Positions 51,337 through 61,222 are shown, counted from the first letter of the stretch. The stretch: 64,000 nucleotides of DNA from Polyangiaceae bacterium (GCA_016712345.1 JADJRH010000002.1:558001-622000); one strand, 5' to 3'. Numbers and translations are program-made. Notes: generated from the letters alone by a model not told the origin.

Positions 51337-53013
51337 GTGCCCGCCGCTGATTACCGGCCACGAGCACCCCCGGGTTGTCACGAGTCAGTCACATGGATTC
51401 CGTCGCCGACTTTTTTCTTTACGTTTTTTACGCGCTTAACGTCGGCGCCACCGCCTTTTTCTGCACAAAGTTTTCTGGCTCATCCGCTACAAAAGCTCCA
51501 ATCCATCCTCATCCAGGAGGCGGCTTCGCGGCTTTTTGCTTCACAGGCCCGCGCCGCCGACGATTTCGAAGATTTCACACAAACCGCGTGGAAGTCCGTT
51601 CCCGACGCCCTCGGCGCAGAAAGCCTCGGAAGTTACCTCGTCCGCGTTGACGAAGTGCTTCGCGATGTGCGCCGCACCCTGCGAACAAGCCGGGCCTCCG
51701 TCAGCCTGCTCGCCGCAGAAGCCGCAAAAAGCACCGATGATCGCAGCGCCGCCGGAACCGCGCTTTGCATCCCCGACACAAAAACAGGTGTCGTCCGCGA
51801 GATCCGCTGGGAAATTTCGGTGCCGCCCCTTGTCGCCACCCGCCCCATCGATCCCCATCTGTACACACTCAAAACAAAAAGCCGCTACGGCCTTCTTCGC
51901 CGCGCACTCGTGTTTTTCGCGGGCATCGCAGACGTTGTGTACTCATCTCAACACATTGCGCTCATGTCGCAACACACCCATGCACCCCGCGGAGTTCTCG
52001 TTCGCCGCTTTTCACTCGTTGCGCTCCTCGTGGTGCTCATCGCCGCCGACCTCCTCTTTGAAATTCGAAAAAAAATCTCCCATCAAATCGAACTCCAGTT
52101 CGGCGCCCCCGATCTCTCTTCCCTCGGCGACACAGGCACTTTTTTGAGTACACACTTCGGCACCATCGCAGGTGTACTCGTCTGGACAATCGCCCTCAGC
52201 CTTGTGTACTTCGCCGCCGCGCTCATCATTCGCGCTCGCTCGCGCGTTTGGCAAAAACGCCTCTTATCCCTACAAAAAAACGAAAAAAGCGCCCTACAGT
52301 CGATCCACCGCGAACACGAACTCGGCCTTTTTCGCTGGCTCCGTGAGTACGCAGAGTCGCTCGATCAGGCCGTGGATCTCGGTGCAAAACACGCCGAACT
52401 GCTCGTCGATTATCACCGCGGCCGCCTCCGCCGCCGCATCGCCGAAACATCCCCGGTTCATGCGGCCCGCGAAATTTCCGCCGCGTTGCTCGCTCAGTTG
52501 CCCGAAGCCAGCGGCGATCTCGAAGACCGCGTCACCACCCAAAAGCGGTCCTTTCTTCACTACCTCTGGCCGCGCGAAGAAGACATGCGCGTTGAAGTTG
52601 AACTCGCTCAAATGCGCGCAGCCTGGCGCGATCTCGAACAAATTCTCACTCGCATCTCCGGCAGCCGCCCCGATCCAGAAGCCATCGACGCCCTTTTTCG
52701 CCGCCTTTGCAACTACACAGCCGCGTTTCGCGACCTCCTTCCCGAGAGCGCGCTCGCCGATCTCCGCGACGACTACCAAACCACAGTCACCTCTCTCGTG
52801 GCTGAAACACAGGCCGATCTCGACGATCTCGATCTCCGCCTCTCCGAGATCGCCGCGCGCCTCAACGAGCAACTCGCCGTCGCCGGATCGCTCGTCAAGT
52901 TCCAGGTCGAAATGACAAATCACAAGATCGAAACCCAGGCCGCCAAGCTCGCCGCCGAAGTGCTGGCCACACGCGAACGCGCCCGCCTCGAAGCAATGGC
53001 CTTCGAGATCTAA
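51337..53013 (+). CDS. Coiled-coil membrane protein, unknown; start uncertain
   Basis: The frame is 558 residues, but the first 45 codons are proline-rich and implausible. A better N-terminus (MDSVADFFLYVFYALN, ATG 51393) lies in another frame and does not continue, so a frameshift or an internal start may exist. From about residue 60 the main frame is convincing: a helical segment, two spans near 230-250 and 285-305 (GVLVWTIALSLVYFAAAL), and a long Arg/Glu/Leu coiled coil ending IETQAAKLAAEVLATRERARL. No family recognised. Divergent from the transglycosylase fusion. Confidence 0.6.
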   Translation: MPAADYRPRAPPGCHESVTWIPSPTFFFTFFTRLTSAPPPFSAQSFLAHPLQKLQSILIQEAASRLFASQARAADDFEDFTQTAWKSVPDALGAESLGSYLVRVDEVLRDVRRTLRTSRASVSLLAAEAAKSTDDRSAAGTALCIPDTKTGVVREIRWEISVPPLVATRPIDPHLYTLKTKSRYGLLRRALVFFAGIADVVYSSQHIALMSQHTHAPRGVLVRRFSLVALLVVLIAADLLFEIRKKISHQIELQFGAPDLSSLGDTGTFLSTHFGTIAGVLVWTIALSLVYFAAALIIRARSRVWQKRLLSLQKNEKSALQSIHREHELGLFRWLREYAESLDQAVDLGAKHAELLVDYHRGRLRRRIAETSPVHAAREISAALLAQLPEASGDLEDRVTTQKRSFLHYLWPREEDMRVEVELAQMRAAWRDLEQILTRISGSRPDPEAIDALFRRLCNYTAAFRDLLPESALADLRDDYQTTVTSLVAETQADLDDLDLRLSEIAARLNEQLAVAGSLVKFQVEMTNHKIETQAAKLAAEVLATRERARLEAMAFEI

Positions 53014-53094
53014 CCTCCCTCGCGACCTGTACTCACCGTTGCGTACTCATCAGTGTGTACTCACTGCCCCCCACGGGCCCGCTTCGCGTGCCCC

Positions 53095-53135
53095 GCTCCC
53101 CCCAAGCTGCTCGCTTCGCTGCGCGCGGGGGGAGC
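53095..53135. terminator. Bidirectional terminator-like hairpin between convergent genes
   Basis: GCTCCCCCC (53095-53103) and its complement GGGGGGAGC (53127-53135) flank a 23-base loop that is itself partly paired (CGCTTCG). It sits between the converging genes ending at 53013 and 53135. There is no long T run, so intrinsic termination is only inferred from position and strength of the stem. Confidence 0.4.
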
Positions 53136-54832
53136 TATTTGGTACACGCCACGGGTTCAAACCGCGTCACGCTTTCCTTCTTGAAAGGCTTGTAACGCAC
53201 AACGCGTTTGCCCTTCGCACCCGCCAACACCAATTCCACCGCTTGGTCCGGGTCAACGTTTGCCTCGTTTTTCACGCTCGATTTCAACACCAGCGCCCCG
53301 TCGTGTACACCCGCCTTTTCAGCGTTTGACCCGGGCACCGTTCCGCGAATCATCAGCGGCTTGTCGCGCAGACTCGCCGCATCAAACCCCAACATCGGCA
53401 CAATTGTTGTTTTCGTTTTCCGGGTGAAACAAGGCCCATACGCGTCACTCGGCACTTCACCAAGCGCACCCACAATGAGCCCGTCCCACAGTGCGCGCTC
53501 TTTTTCTTCGCCCACTTCCGCCGCCGCAATCTCACGAAAGCGAGCCACCTTCACAGGCCCGCCCATTTGCCCCGCCTCCACGGCCAGCGCCTTCACAATG
53601 TCGTTGAGCGAATGTGTACCCTTCGACCGCGCGCGCGTCGCAACGTCGAGCAGCGCTGCGTATCGCTCTCCCAGCGTGTACCCCACCGCATGCGCCCCAC
53701 CGTCGCGAGCGCCACTGTCGGCCTCGTTCCCGCGCGCGCGATTCACATCCGCGGCAAACCCTTCCGCGCCGAGCAGCCCTTCGTCAAAAAGCACTTTCCG
53801 AGCATAAAACGTTGCGAATCCCTCGCTAAACCAAGCCGCGTCGCGCCCGTTTGCATCCACTCGCAGCGCATCGCCGAACACGCGATGCAGCGCCTCGTGG
53901 GCAATAAGCACCTTCACCCCATCGTCGAGCGCGCGCTCGCGATCGATCCAAATCGCCAACGCGGAGCCCAAAAGCGCACCGTCGTGCTGCTCGCCCGCGC
54001 CCGTTTCACCGATCACGAAAAGGCTTTTTTCTCCGGCTTTCGTGCTATCCGCAACGCCCCAAAACTTCTTCGCGTATTCCGCGGTCCTGCCCATCAATCC
54101 GAGCGCCGCCTTGCCATCCAAACGCGCGCCGAAAGCCATCACCGCCTGCTCGCCGCGTTGGGCCGATTCAACCCGAATATCCCCAAATGTGTACACAGCC
54201 GCCGCCAAGTCTTCCACCGTCCCTCGTGAAAGCCCCTCCGCCGACGACGCAAACGTCCCACGCCAAGCGGCGTTTTCAGACGAAAATCGAACAGTGATCG
54301 GCACCGCTTCATCGGTTGCCGGCCTCAACAAAAATCCGTGCCCCGCAGCCGAAAGCCCCGCCGGCCCACCGTGCAATTCAAAGCGCGAAGCCCCATCGTT
54401 TACACGCGCCTTGTATCGAACCACCAGTGTTCCCATCGGAGCGCGCCCGAGCCGCATCAGCGAAAAGCCCCCATCGTCCACCGGATCGCCCACCGAAATC
54501 GCACCGCCCGCGTCACTCACCTCCACGTGTGAAATCGCTTTCAGGGGCGCCGTTCCACCCCATCCGCGCGTTGCGCGCAGCGCCTTCACCTTTGCCACCG
54601 GAGCACCTGTGAGAGTCATCTCAACGCCCACCGAATAACCGTTGGCCGCCCGTATAAAACGAACGCTCAGTGCCGCCGGATCCGGCGCATTTCCCGCAGA
54701 ACTTGATCCGTCGCCGTCAGCCCGCGCACTCGCTTTTTTGCAGCCCGCACCGGCGCCCGCACAAGTGGCAACGGCGAGGCCCAACACCAACCCGGCGTGG
54801 TACCCCCGCGAGTGATGCCGGCCCGCCTTCAT
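53135..54832 (-). CDS. Gluzincin-type metalloprotease with PDZ domain
   Basis: A 565-residue exported protein with a lipoprotein-type signal (LAVATCAGAGAGCKKAS). The zinc site HEALH (HExxH) in VLIAHEALHRVFGDAL is followed by the third ligand Glu in WFSEGFATFYA, the arrangement of M1/M61 gluzincins. The N-terminal half is beta-rich. A C-terminal PDZ-like domain is seen around LMIRGTVPGSNAEKAGVHDG. It overlaps terC by 4 bases (ATGA) and may be cotranscribed. A glycyl-aminopeptidase-like M61 role is the nearest guess. Confidence 0.8.
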   Translation of the reverse strand: MKAGRHHSRGYHAGLVLGLAVATCAGAGAGCKKASARADGDGSSSAGNAPDPAALSVRFIRAANGYSVGVEMTLTGAPVAKVKALRATRGWGGTAPLKAISHVEVSDAGGAISVGDPVDDGGFSLMRLGRAPMGTLVVRYKARVNDGASRFELHGGPAGLSAAGHGFLLRPATDEAVPITVRFSSENAAWRGTFASSAEGLSRGTVEDLAAAVYTFGDIRVESAQRGEQAVMAFGARLDGKAALGLMGRTAEYAKKFWGVADSTKAGEKSLFVIGETGAGEQHDGALLGSALAIWIDRERALDDGVKVLIAHEALHRVFGDALRVDANGRDAAWFSEGFATFYARKVLFDEGLLGAEGFAADVNRARGNEADSGARDGGAHAVGYTLGERYAALLDVATRARSKGTHSLNDIVKALAVEAGQMGGPVKVARFREIAAAEVGEEKERALWDGLIVGALGEVPSDAYGPCFTRKTKTTIVPMLGFDAASLRDKPLMIRGTVPGSNAEKAGVHDGALVLKSSVKNEANVDPDQAVELVLAGAKGKRVVRYKPFKKESVTRFEPVACTK

Positions 54833-55611
54833 TCTCGTGCGGCGGGCTTTGGAAAACGTTGCGAATGCAGCTTTACCGGCGCGGCTTTTTTCTTTCGGAA
54901 GCGCATGTTCAGAACTTCCACGAAGAGCGAAAACGCCATCGCTGAGTACACATAACCTTTGCTCACGTGTTGCCCCAGCGCGTCCGCCACCAACATCACC
55001 CCAATCAAGATCAAAAAGCTCAGTGCCAAAACAGTCATGCTCGGGTGCCGTGTGACAAATTCGCCCACTTTTCCAGCGAAAAGGATCATCACAAGCACGG
55101 CAATAATCATTGCCGCCATCATGATCGAAACGTGTTGTGCCATCCCCACGGCGGTGATCACCGAGTCGAGTGAAAACACAATGTCGATCACCGCAATTTG
55201 AACCAGCACGAAAGCGAGCGGCGCGCGACCACCCTTTTTCTTCTCCCGGTCGTGCTCCGACTCTTCTTCGGTTTCCACCTCGAGCTTTTCAAAAATCTCG
55301 TGCGTGGCTTTGCCCACCAAAAAGGCCCCGCCGCCGAACAGAATGATGTCGCGACCTGAAAAACTCTTCCCAAACACCGCAAAAAGCGGGTCTTTGAGAG
55401 ACATCACCCACGAAATCGAGAGAAGCAAAAGAAGCCGCGTTCCGAGCGCCAAAATCAAACCCGTTGTTCTCGTGAACGCTTGTTTCTCCTTGGGAACCTT
55501 CGCGACAAGAAGGGACAGAAACACAATGTTGTCGATGCCGAGCACGATCTCCATCGCGGCCAGCGTCAGCAAACTGATCCACCCCTCAGCGTGAAGAAAC
55601 GGCTCAAGCAC
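54829..55611 (-). CDS. TerC-family integral membrane protein
   Basis: A 260-residue protein with about seven spans. TerC landmarks: MEIVLGIDNIVFLSLL (Asp in span one), GLILALGTRLLLLLSISW and VIDIVFSLDSVITAVGMAQH (Asp in a later span). A His/Glu/Lys-rich cytoplasmic loop (ESEHDREKKKGG) lies between. TerC proteins handle Mn2+ export or metal supply to secreted enzymes; the adjacent zinc metalloprotease gene (ATGA overlap) fits a metalation role, which is inference. Confidence 0.9.
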   Translation of the reverse strand: MLEPFLHAEGWISLLTLAAMEIVLGIDNIVFLSLLVAKVPKEKQAFTRTTGLILALGTRLLLLLSISWVMSLKDPLFAVFGKSFSGRDIILFGGGAFLVGKATHEIFEKLEVETEEESEHDREKKKGGRAPLAFVLVQIAVIDIVFSLDSVITAVGMAQHVSIMMAAMIIAVLVMILFAGKVGEFVTRHPSMTVLALSFLILIGVMLVADALGQHVSKGYVYSAMAFSLFVEVLNMRFRKKKAAPVKLHSQRFPKPAARE

Positions 55612-55754
55612 GGCTTCTCATTAGCAAAAGCCGCCTCGCGATTGGTGCGAAAGCAGGGCTCCCAGTGCTTTTTGATCCGTTCGCCGGCAACGCCTCTTCA
55701 CCGCTGCCTTGACAGTTTGAGGCCCCGCCGACTACGAAGCTTCTTTAGATCCAG

Positions 55755-56240
55755 TTGCAACAACGCCCCGCCGCCTTTGCTTCTCTCCGCGGCCGCGCGC
55801 CGCTCTTTCGCGCGGAATGGGCTCGTTTTGTTGTTGTTTGTTTCGCGCTTCTGTCGCTCGGATCGTACTTCGCAACCGTCACCCACATGGCCTTTGTGGT
55901 CCATGCCCGGTGTGAACACGGTGGCTTGGTACACGTAGAAAGTCCCGCTCCAACGGTCAATCCAACACCGCGGTCGCGAGACCTGTCGGCATCGTCAACG
56001 TCTTCCGCCGCCCCCGACGAGCACGAGCATTGCGTCATCGACACGGCGTCGGGCGCCGGGCTCCGCTTCGCGTTTGAAGGTCGCCGTCAACCTGGAGCGT
56101 CTCCGCTCTCTTCCATCGCGGATCTACCCCAATCGCGCGGCGCACTCTCAGCGTCCCCCCCGGCTGCTCAAATCAAACTCCTATTTCTGTCTCCCAAGAG
56201 TTCGCCACCGGAGTTTCCGCGGAGCGCCCTTACCGCCTAG
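55755..56240 (+). CDS. Small secreted His/Cys-containing protein upstream of the receptor
   Basis: A 161-residue protein with one hydrophobic segment (residues 22-42), then a mature part with HARCEHGGLVHVE and DEHEHCV and the end LLFLSPKSSPPEF. Cys and His spacing (C-x-H near the membrane exit, HEHC later) suggests metal binding. Proteins of this kind occur next to TonB-dependent receptors in myxobacterial genomes (pattern recognition, not verified). It lies 180 bases before the TonB-receptor gene on the same strand. Confidence 0.55.
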   Translation: MQQRPAAFASLRGRAPLFRAEWARFVVVCFALLSLGSYFATVTHMAFVVHARCEHGGLVHVESPAPTVNPTPRSRDLSASSTSSAAPDEHEHCVIDTASGAGLRFAFEGRRQPGASPLSSIADLPQSRGALSASPPAAQIKLLFLSPKSSPPEFPRSALTA

Positions 56241-56420
56241 TCCGCAGTCGCCTGAATACTTAACGTATTCCGTTCGCTGATGTTCGGATTCAGGTCCGTC
56301 GGTGCTCCGCTGTCCAACGCCTCGTTTGCCGCGTCGCACAGGTGCCAGCGCTCGCTTCTTGTCCGATAGCAAAGCGTTCATCGCGCGGCCCAGGAAAATG
56401 CCTTTTTCGGCTTCGGTGGA
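56241..56420. promoter_or_regulatory. Leader between small His/Cys protein and receptor gene
   Basis: A small dyad GAATAC-TTAAC-GTATTC near 56254-56270 and a longer CTGAAT/ATTCAG dyad around it could be a terminator-like hairpin or an operator. No cobalamin-riboswitch box was seen. A purine-rich GGTGGAG precedes the GTG start at 56421. Confidence 0.3.
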
Positions 56421-59045
56421 GTGGTCGTGTTCAACTTTCGAATCGGCGCGTCCCTTTTAGCGTGCCTCTTCTTGTCAGCCTCTTCTGTGGCGTGGGCGCA
56501 GGGCGACATCGTGATGCCCAAGGTGCTCACCCATGTCGACCCAACCTTACCACCCGGTGTCACGGCTCGCGAAACCGACGTCGTGCTCGCTGTTTCGCTC
56601 GACGCAACAGGCGTTGTACTCGACATCGCGGTTCTGACATCGGGCGGCCCTGTCTTTGACCGACTCGCAATAGAAGCCGTCAAACAGTGGACGTTTTCGC
56701 CTGCCCTTCGCGACGGAAAACCCTTCGCTGCCAAGATCAAAGTTCCGGTTCACTTTCACGGACCCCACCCGCCTGAGTCCGATGCCGACTCCGCTGGACA
56801 GGGGACAGCGCCCAACACCGGAGTTTCCCAAACCGGCCCGGCGTCAACCACCGCCCCTCAGGGTACACCCAATACCAATCTACCCAACACCGGCACACCG
56901 GGACCACAAAATCCACCCAAACCCGGTGACCCCACGGGTACAAATCAACCTGCCGCACAAAGCCCGCTCGACGTGAACGTGCTGGGAGGCCGCCGCCAAC
57001 CTCCTTCCCGTGGTGCAGGCGACTTCCACGTGGACATCGGTGCGCTTGCCCTCGTTCCGCGCCAAAACGCGGCAAAAATGCTCACCCTCGCCCCGAGCAT
57101 CTTCCTTTCCAACGAAGGGGGAGAAGGCCACGCCGAGCGCATCTATCTCCGCGGCTTCGACGCGCGCGAAGGGCAAGACTTGGAGCTTTCAGCCGGTGGT
57201 GTACCCATCAACGAAAGTGCCAATCTCCACGGTGCCGGCTTTGCCGACATGCACTTTGTCATTCCAGAACTGGTTCGATCCATTCGTGTTGTTGAAGGGC
57301 CGTTTGACCCACGGCAGGGCAACTACGCCGTTGCCGGAAGCGCCGATTATGAATTGGGCCTCGCCCAACGCGGCGTCACCGTCAAGTATACCTACGGCAC
57401 TTTCAATACTCACCGCGCCGTCGCATTGTGGGGCCCGGGTGAAAGTGTACACACGTTCGGCGGCGCCGAAATTCAAACAAGTGACGGCTTTGGTCAAAAC
57501 CGCGCTTCCAAACGCGCCACGGCGATGGGCCAGTTTGAGGGTCAAATCGGCGAAACAGGCACCTACCGCATTGCCGCCACCGCCTACGGGGTGGACTATC
57601 AATCCGCCGGACTCTTACGGGTAGACGACGTAACCTCCGGTCGAAAAGATTTTTTCGACACCTACGATCCTTCGCAGGGAGGAAGCGGTTCACGATTCTC
57701 GTTTTCGGCGGATATCGAGGGTAAGTCGGGGGGAGCCTCGCTCTACCAACAGGTCTTTCTCATTCAGCGCGGCATGCGCCTTCGTGAAAACTTCACCGGC
57801 TTTTTAGAAGACACACAGGAAGCCATTCAAAAGCCGCATGTCCAACGGGGAGATCTGTTTGACCTATCCGTTGACGAGACCACCTTTGGTGCCCGCGGAA
57901 AAGCGTCGTACAAAACGCAACTCTTCGGCCATCGCCAAGAAATGGAAGTTGGCTATTTTGCCCGCGGCGACCGAGGTCAAAACACCCGGAGTCGAATCGC
58001 GAAAGCGGCGGGCACCCCTTATAAAACCGACGCTTCGTACGATGTCACCCTTGGTGATATCGGTCTCTACGGCGATCTCAATCTCCGCATTACCAAATGG
58101 CTTTCGCTCCGAGGCGGTGCCCGTGCCGATGTTCTTTTCTACGATGTCCTCGACGAGTGCGCAGTCCAAACCGTATCCCGACCTGAAGAAGACAGCTCCA
58201 CAGTTGACGAAAGCTGCCTTGACCAAACCCGATTCGGCGAGCACCGCGAAGCTTACCAACGCACCAGTTCCGCGGGGGTTCGCGCCATGCCGCGAGCGTC
58301 CGTTCTTGTGGGCCCATTCCAAGGGTTTTCGCTCTCTCTCAGCGCCGGCACTGGAATCCGCTCAATGGATCCTCGATTTATCACTCAAAATGCCGGTGTA
58401 CAGTTCGCCTCCATCGAAGCGTACGAAGGCGGCGTTTCATACTCGCGCGACTTTGACACCCTCCACATTGGAGCGCGCTCCATTCTCTTTGGAACCAGAG
58501 TCGATCGCGATCTGATTTTCAACCAAACCGAAGGTCGAAACGTTGTCAGTGGAGGCACCACTCGAATTGGCTGGATTGGTCAGGCCCGAGCCACAGGCGA
58601 CTTTTTCGACACCAACCTTTCCGTCACATTCACCAAAAGCCGATTCGACGAAACAGGCCTCCTTGTGCCCTACGTTCCCGATGTTGTTGTTCGGTGGGAC
58701 GGCGCCGTTTTTCGTGAACTGCCTTGGTTGATATTTGACCATCGCGCCCGAGCCGCCGCCGCCGCCGGGATCTCCTATATTGGACAACGCGCCTTACCCT
58801 TTGGTCAACGCAGCGACACCATCTTTACAGCGGACGCCAGTGTCACCGTTGGGTATCGAAACTTTGACCTGACAGTGGCCGCCACCAACCTGTTTGACAC
58901 CCAATACCGGCTCACCGAGCTGAACTACGCGTCTGACTTTACTTCCGACGGACCACCCACACTCGTTCCCGCGCGGCATTTTGCGGCAGGTGCTCCGCGT
59001 GAAGTTCTGTTTACCCTCGCCGCCAACTTTGGAGGAGGTTCATGA
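56421..59045 (+). CDS. TonB-dependent receptor with an N-terminal TonB C-terminal domain
   Basis: An 874-residue outer-membrane protein. A signal peptide (to about AWAQGD, residue 26) is followed by a TonB_C-like domain (about 31-112): PTLPPGVTARETDVVLAVSLD, TSGGPVFDRLAIEAVKQWTFSPAL read in parts. Such a module normally belongs to the TonB energy transducer, not the receptor. Then a Pro/Gly/Asn/Thr-rich linker (about 113-170), a plug domain (IYLRGFDAREGQDLELSAGGVPINE, VVEGPFDPRQGNYAVAGSADYE) and a long beta-barrel. Start is GTG 56421. Substrate unknown; the genes downstream encode surface lipoproteins. Confidence 0.9.
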   Translation: MVVFNFRIGASLLACLFLSASSVAWAQGDIVMPKVLTHVDPTLPPGVTARETDVVLAVSLDATGVVLDIAVLTSGGPVFDRLAIEAVKQWTFSPALRDGKPFAAKIKVPVHFHGPHPPESDADSAGQGTAPNTGVSQTGPASTTAPQGTPNTNLPNTGTPGPQNPPKPGDPTGTNQPAAQSPLDVNVLGGRRQPPSRGAGDFHVDIGALALVPRQNAAKMLTLAPSIFLSNEGGEGHAERIYLRGFDAREGQDLELSAGGVPINESANLHGAGFADMHFVIPELVRSIRVVEGPFDPRQGNYAVAGSADYELGLAQRGVTVKYTYGTFNTHRAVALWGPGESVHTFGGAEIQTSDGFGQNRASKRATAMGQFEGQIGETGTYRIAATAYGVDYQSAGLLRVDDVTSGRKDFFDTYDPSQGGSGSRFSFSADIEGKSGGASLYQQVFLIQRGMRLRENFTGFLEDTQEAIQKPHVQRGDLFDLSVDETTFGARGKASYKTQLFGHRQEMEVGYFARGDRGQNTRSRIAKAAGTPYKTDASYDVTLGDIGLYGDLNLRITKWLSLRGGARADVLFYDVLDECAVQTVSRPEEDSSTVDESCLDQTRFGEHREAYQRTSSAGVRAMPRASVLVGPFQGFSLSLSAGTGIRSMDPRFITQNAGVQFASIEAYEGGVSYSRDFDTLHIGARSILFGTRVDRDLIFNQTEGRNVVSGGTTRIGWIGQARATGDFFDTNLSVTFTKSRFDETGLLVPYVPDVVVRWDGAVFRELPWLIFDHRARAAAAAGISYIGQRALPFGQRSDTIFTADASVTVGYRNFDLTVAATNLFDTQYRLTELNYASDFTSDGPPTLVPARHFAAGAPREVLFTLAANFGGGS

Positions 59046-59944
59046 AAATCCAAAAAAGACAATCCCAGTTTACCTCGCACGAAGTTTGGCGACTCTGGGT
59101 CATCCAAAACGTGAACAGCGCCGGTTTCGCCGGTCTCTCGTTTTGGTCTGGCTGTGATTCACGTGTTCTGGGGGTATTGGGGTTGACCTTGTGCCTCGCC
59201 GGTTGCGTGGGCACAACCGGTGGTGAACTTCTCACGTTTGACGCGTACGGCGCCGGACCTGAAGACGCTGTCCAAGGGCAACCTTATTCGTTCACGAACA
59301 GCCGTGGGTACACAATTACACTCGATCGCGCCGTTGTGTACATCGGTGCCGTGTACCTCAATCGCAGCCGCCCCACCAGCGTTGGCTCCGACACAGGGTG
59401 TTTCTTGTCAGGTATCTACGGAGCTGAAGTCACGAGCGGCCGTTTTGTGGATATTCTCTCGCCCGAATGGCAGGCCTTTCCCGAGGCGGGGTTTGGGACA
59501 ACTGACCGCGCTTTCACAGGCGAAGTGTGGCTCTTCGGCGGCAACGACGTAAACGACATCCACGACTCCACCCGAATCTTGGACGTTGCGGGCACCGCCG
59601 AAAAAGACGGCCTTTCCTACCCGTTTGAAGGTCAGATCACCATTTCCGAAAACCGCGTTGAAGAACCTGCTTCTCCCGCTCAACCGGGCTCCGACCCGAT
59701 CTGTAAACAGCGAGTTGTCACCCCCATTCCAGTCGACATTCAACTCTCCGACGGCGGCTCTCTCGTGATTCGAGTAGACCCGCGCGGAATGTTTGCAAAC
59801 GTTCAGTTTTCGGCCCTCACACTGGTTCAAGAATCGCCGCCGCTCTACCAATTTGCCGACAACGACGACGACGCTCCTGGGCGCAATTTGTACTCCGGTC
59901 TTCGAGCCGCCGAAGGCACTTATTTTTTTGAGACGGCGCAATAA
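59042..59944 (+). CDS. Surface lipoprotein partner of the TonB receptor, 1
   Basis: A 300-residue protein; ATG 59042 overlaps the receptor stop (ATGA) and is preceded by GGAGGAGG, so coupling is clear. The lipobox (LCLAGCVGTTGG) comes late, after 50 residues, which is unusual. The mature part has a beta-rich barrel or sandwich with TLDRAVVYIGAVYLNRS, DILSPEWQAFP and VRVDPRGMF-like strands. The repeated pattern of a hydrophobic strand ending in VVYIGAVYL is shared with substrate-binding lipoproteins next to such receptors. No enzymatic motif. Probably captures the receptor substrate at the cell surface. Confidence 0.7.
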   Translation: MKIQKRQSQFTSHEVWRLWVIQNVNSAGFAGLSFWSGCDSRVLGVLGLTLCLAGCVGTTGGELLTFDAYGAGPEDAVQGQPYSFTNSRGYTITLDRAVVYIGAVYLNRSRPTSVGSDTGCFLSGIYGAEVTSGRFVDILSPEWQAFPEAGFGTTDRAFTGEVWLFGGNDVNDIHDSTRILDVAGTAEKDGLSYPFEGQITISENRVEEPASPAQPGSDPICKQRVVTPIPVDIQLSDGGSLVIRVDPRGMFANVQFSALTLVQESPPLYQFADNDDDAPGRNLYSGLRAAEGTYFFETAQ

Positions 59945-59985
59945 GACTTGATCTCTATTGCAACTCGTCTACAATAGCAAACGGT

Positions 59986-61165
59986 ATGAAACAAATTTCA
60001 CGACTCGCTTTTGCCTCGGCTGCTTTGTGTACGCACGCTCTCCTTTCGCTCCCCGGTTGTGACGGCGGCAGTGATGGTACGGGCGGCGCGGGCGGCAACG
60101 CCGCCGGTTCGGTTCAGGTTCAAATAAGCGGCGAAGATATCGCTACTGCAGGCTTTTTGTTTCCCGACGGGAGTGAAGTTAGAATTGCCGACGGTTGGGA
60201 GATCCAATTTTCCCACGTGCTCGTTTCATTACAGAGCGTTTCCCTCAACGAAAATCCTGACAAAGCCCCGTCAGACCAGTCTCAAATGGGTAACCTCATT
60301 GCAGAAGAGGTGGGCCCGTGGGTAATTGACCTTGCCAAAGAAGGGGACGTACCGGGCGCGGGAGGTGAAGGCACGGCTTTCAACCTGGTTACCATCGCCA
60401 AACAAAACAAAAATGGCGATGCCCCCTCTTTCGGTGGGCGAGCGGTACGCCGCCAGTTTTAATGTGGCCCCTCCCACCTCTTCGGCAACGCTCCTCAACT
60501 TTAGCGACGCTGAAACCAAGGCTCTCTTTGACCAAATGGTCAGTTCCAAATGGTCTGTCCTCTACTCTGGAACGGCCACATTCAAGGGCACAGAGTGCAC
60601 AACTTCCGACGAAACGTACGATTATTCAAAACTGCCCACCACCGTCAACTTTGTTTTCGGCTTTGCCTCCCCAACCACGTATGTCAACTGCCAAAATCAA
60701 GAAAACCAGGGTGACCCATTTGATGGCGAAGAGTATCAACGCGGTGTGACCATCCAAGAAAATCAGGCGTCCATCGCTCAACTTACCCTCCATCTCGAAC
60801 ACGCATTTTACTCAGAAACCCAGCACGAACCGGCACTCTACTTCGATCAGTTGGCTGCGCTTCTTGTGGGCCAGCCCGAGGGCAGTGTCCTCACGCTTGA
60901 CCTTGCCAAGTCGGTCGACCCTTCCGCCTTCACCGATGGGGAGGGTACACCTCTACCTTGGCGCTCATGCGACGGTTCAACCATTCCAGACGCCAAACAA
61001 CGCTCATTTGATACTGGCAGTGTCCCCCTCGATCCCGGTGGCAATCCGCAAAGCGCGCTGCGCGATTATTACGACTACATTCACTACGTCCAAAGCAGTC
61101 AGGGCCATCTCAACGGCGGTGAAGGGCTCTGTTACATCCAACGCAACTACCCTTCGCCTGATTGA
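59986..61165 (+). pseudogene. Surface lipoprotein partner of the TonB receptor, 2 (frameshifted)
   Basis: Two frames join into one gene of about 390 codons. The first starts at ATG 59986, has a lipobox (LSLPGCDGG) and a Gly-rich linker, then EVRIADGWEIQFSHVLVSLQ, SVSLNENPDKAP and a stop at 60462. The second carries PLSVGERYAASFNVAPPTSS to 61165. One extra C in the run at 60422-60426 separates them: reading four C instead of five joins NKNGDAP to LSVGERYAAS. The segment GWEIQFSHVLVSLQ resembles the strand in partner 1 and in lipoproteins of TonB loci. Either a slippable C run or a sequence error. Confidence 0.65.
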
Positions 61166-61222
61166 GCGGAGTTGATGTTTGGACGGCCCTACTTTTCCCC
61201 CAAAATTCCACAGGTCATCAGC

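Noticed and set aside
56241..56420. Cobalamin riboswitch upstream of the TonB-dependent receptor
   Set aside because: No B12-box-like conserved segment was found; only short dyads.
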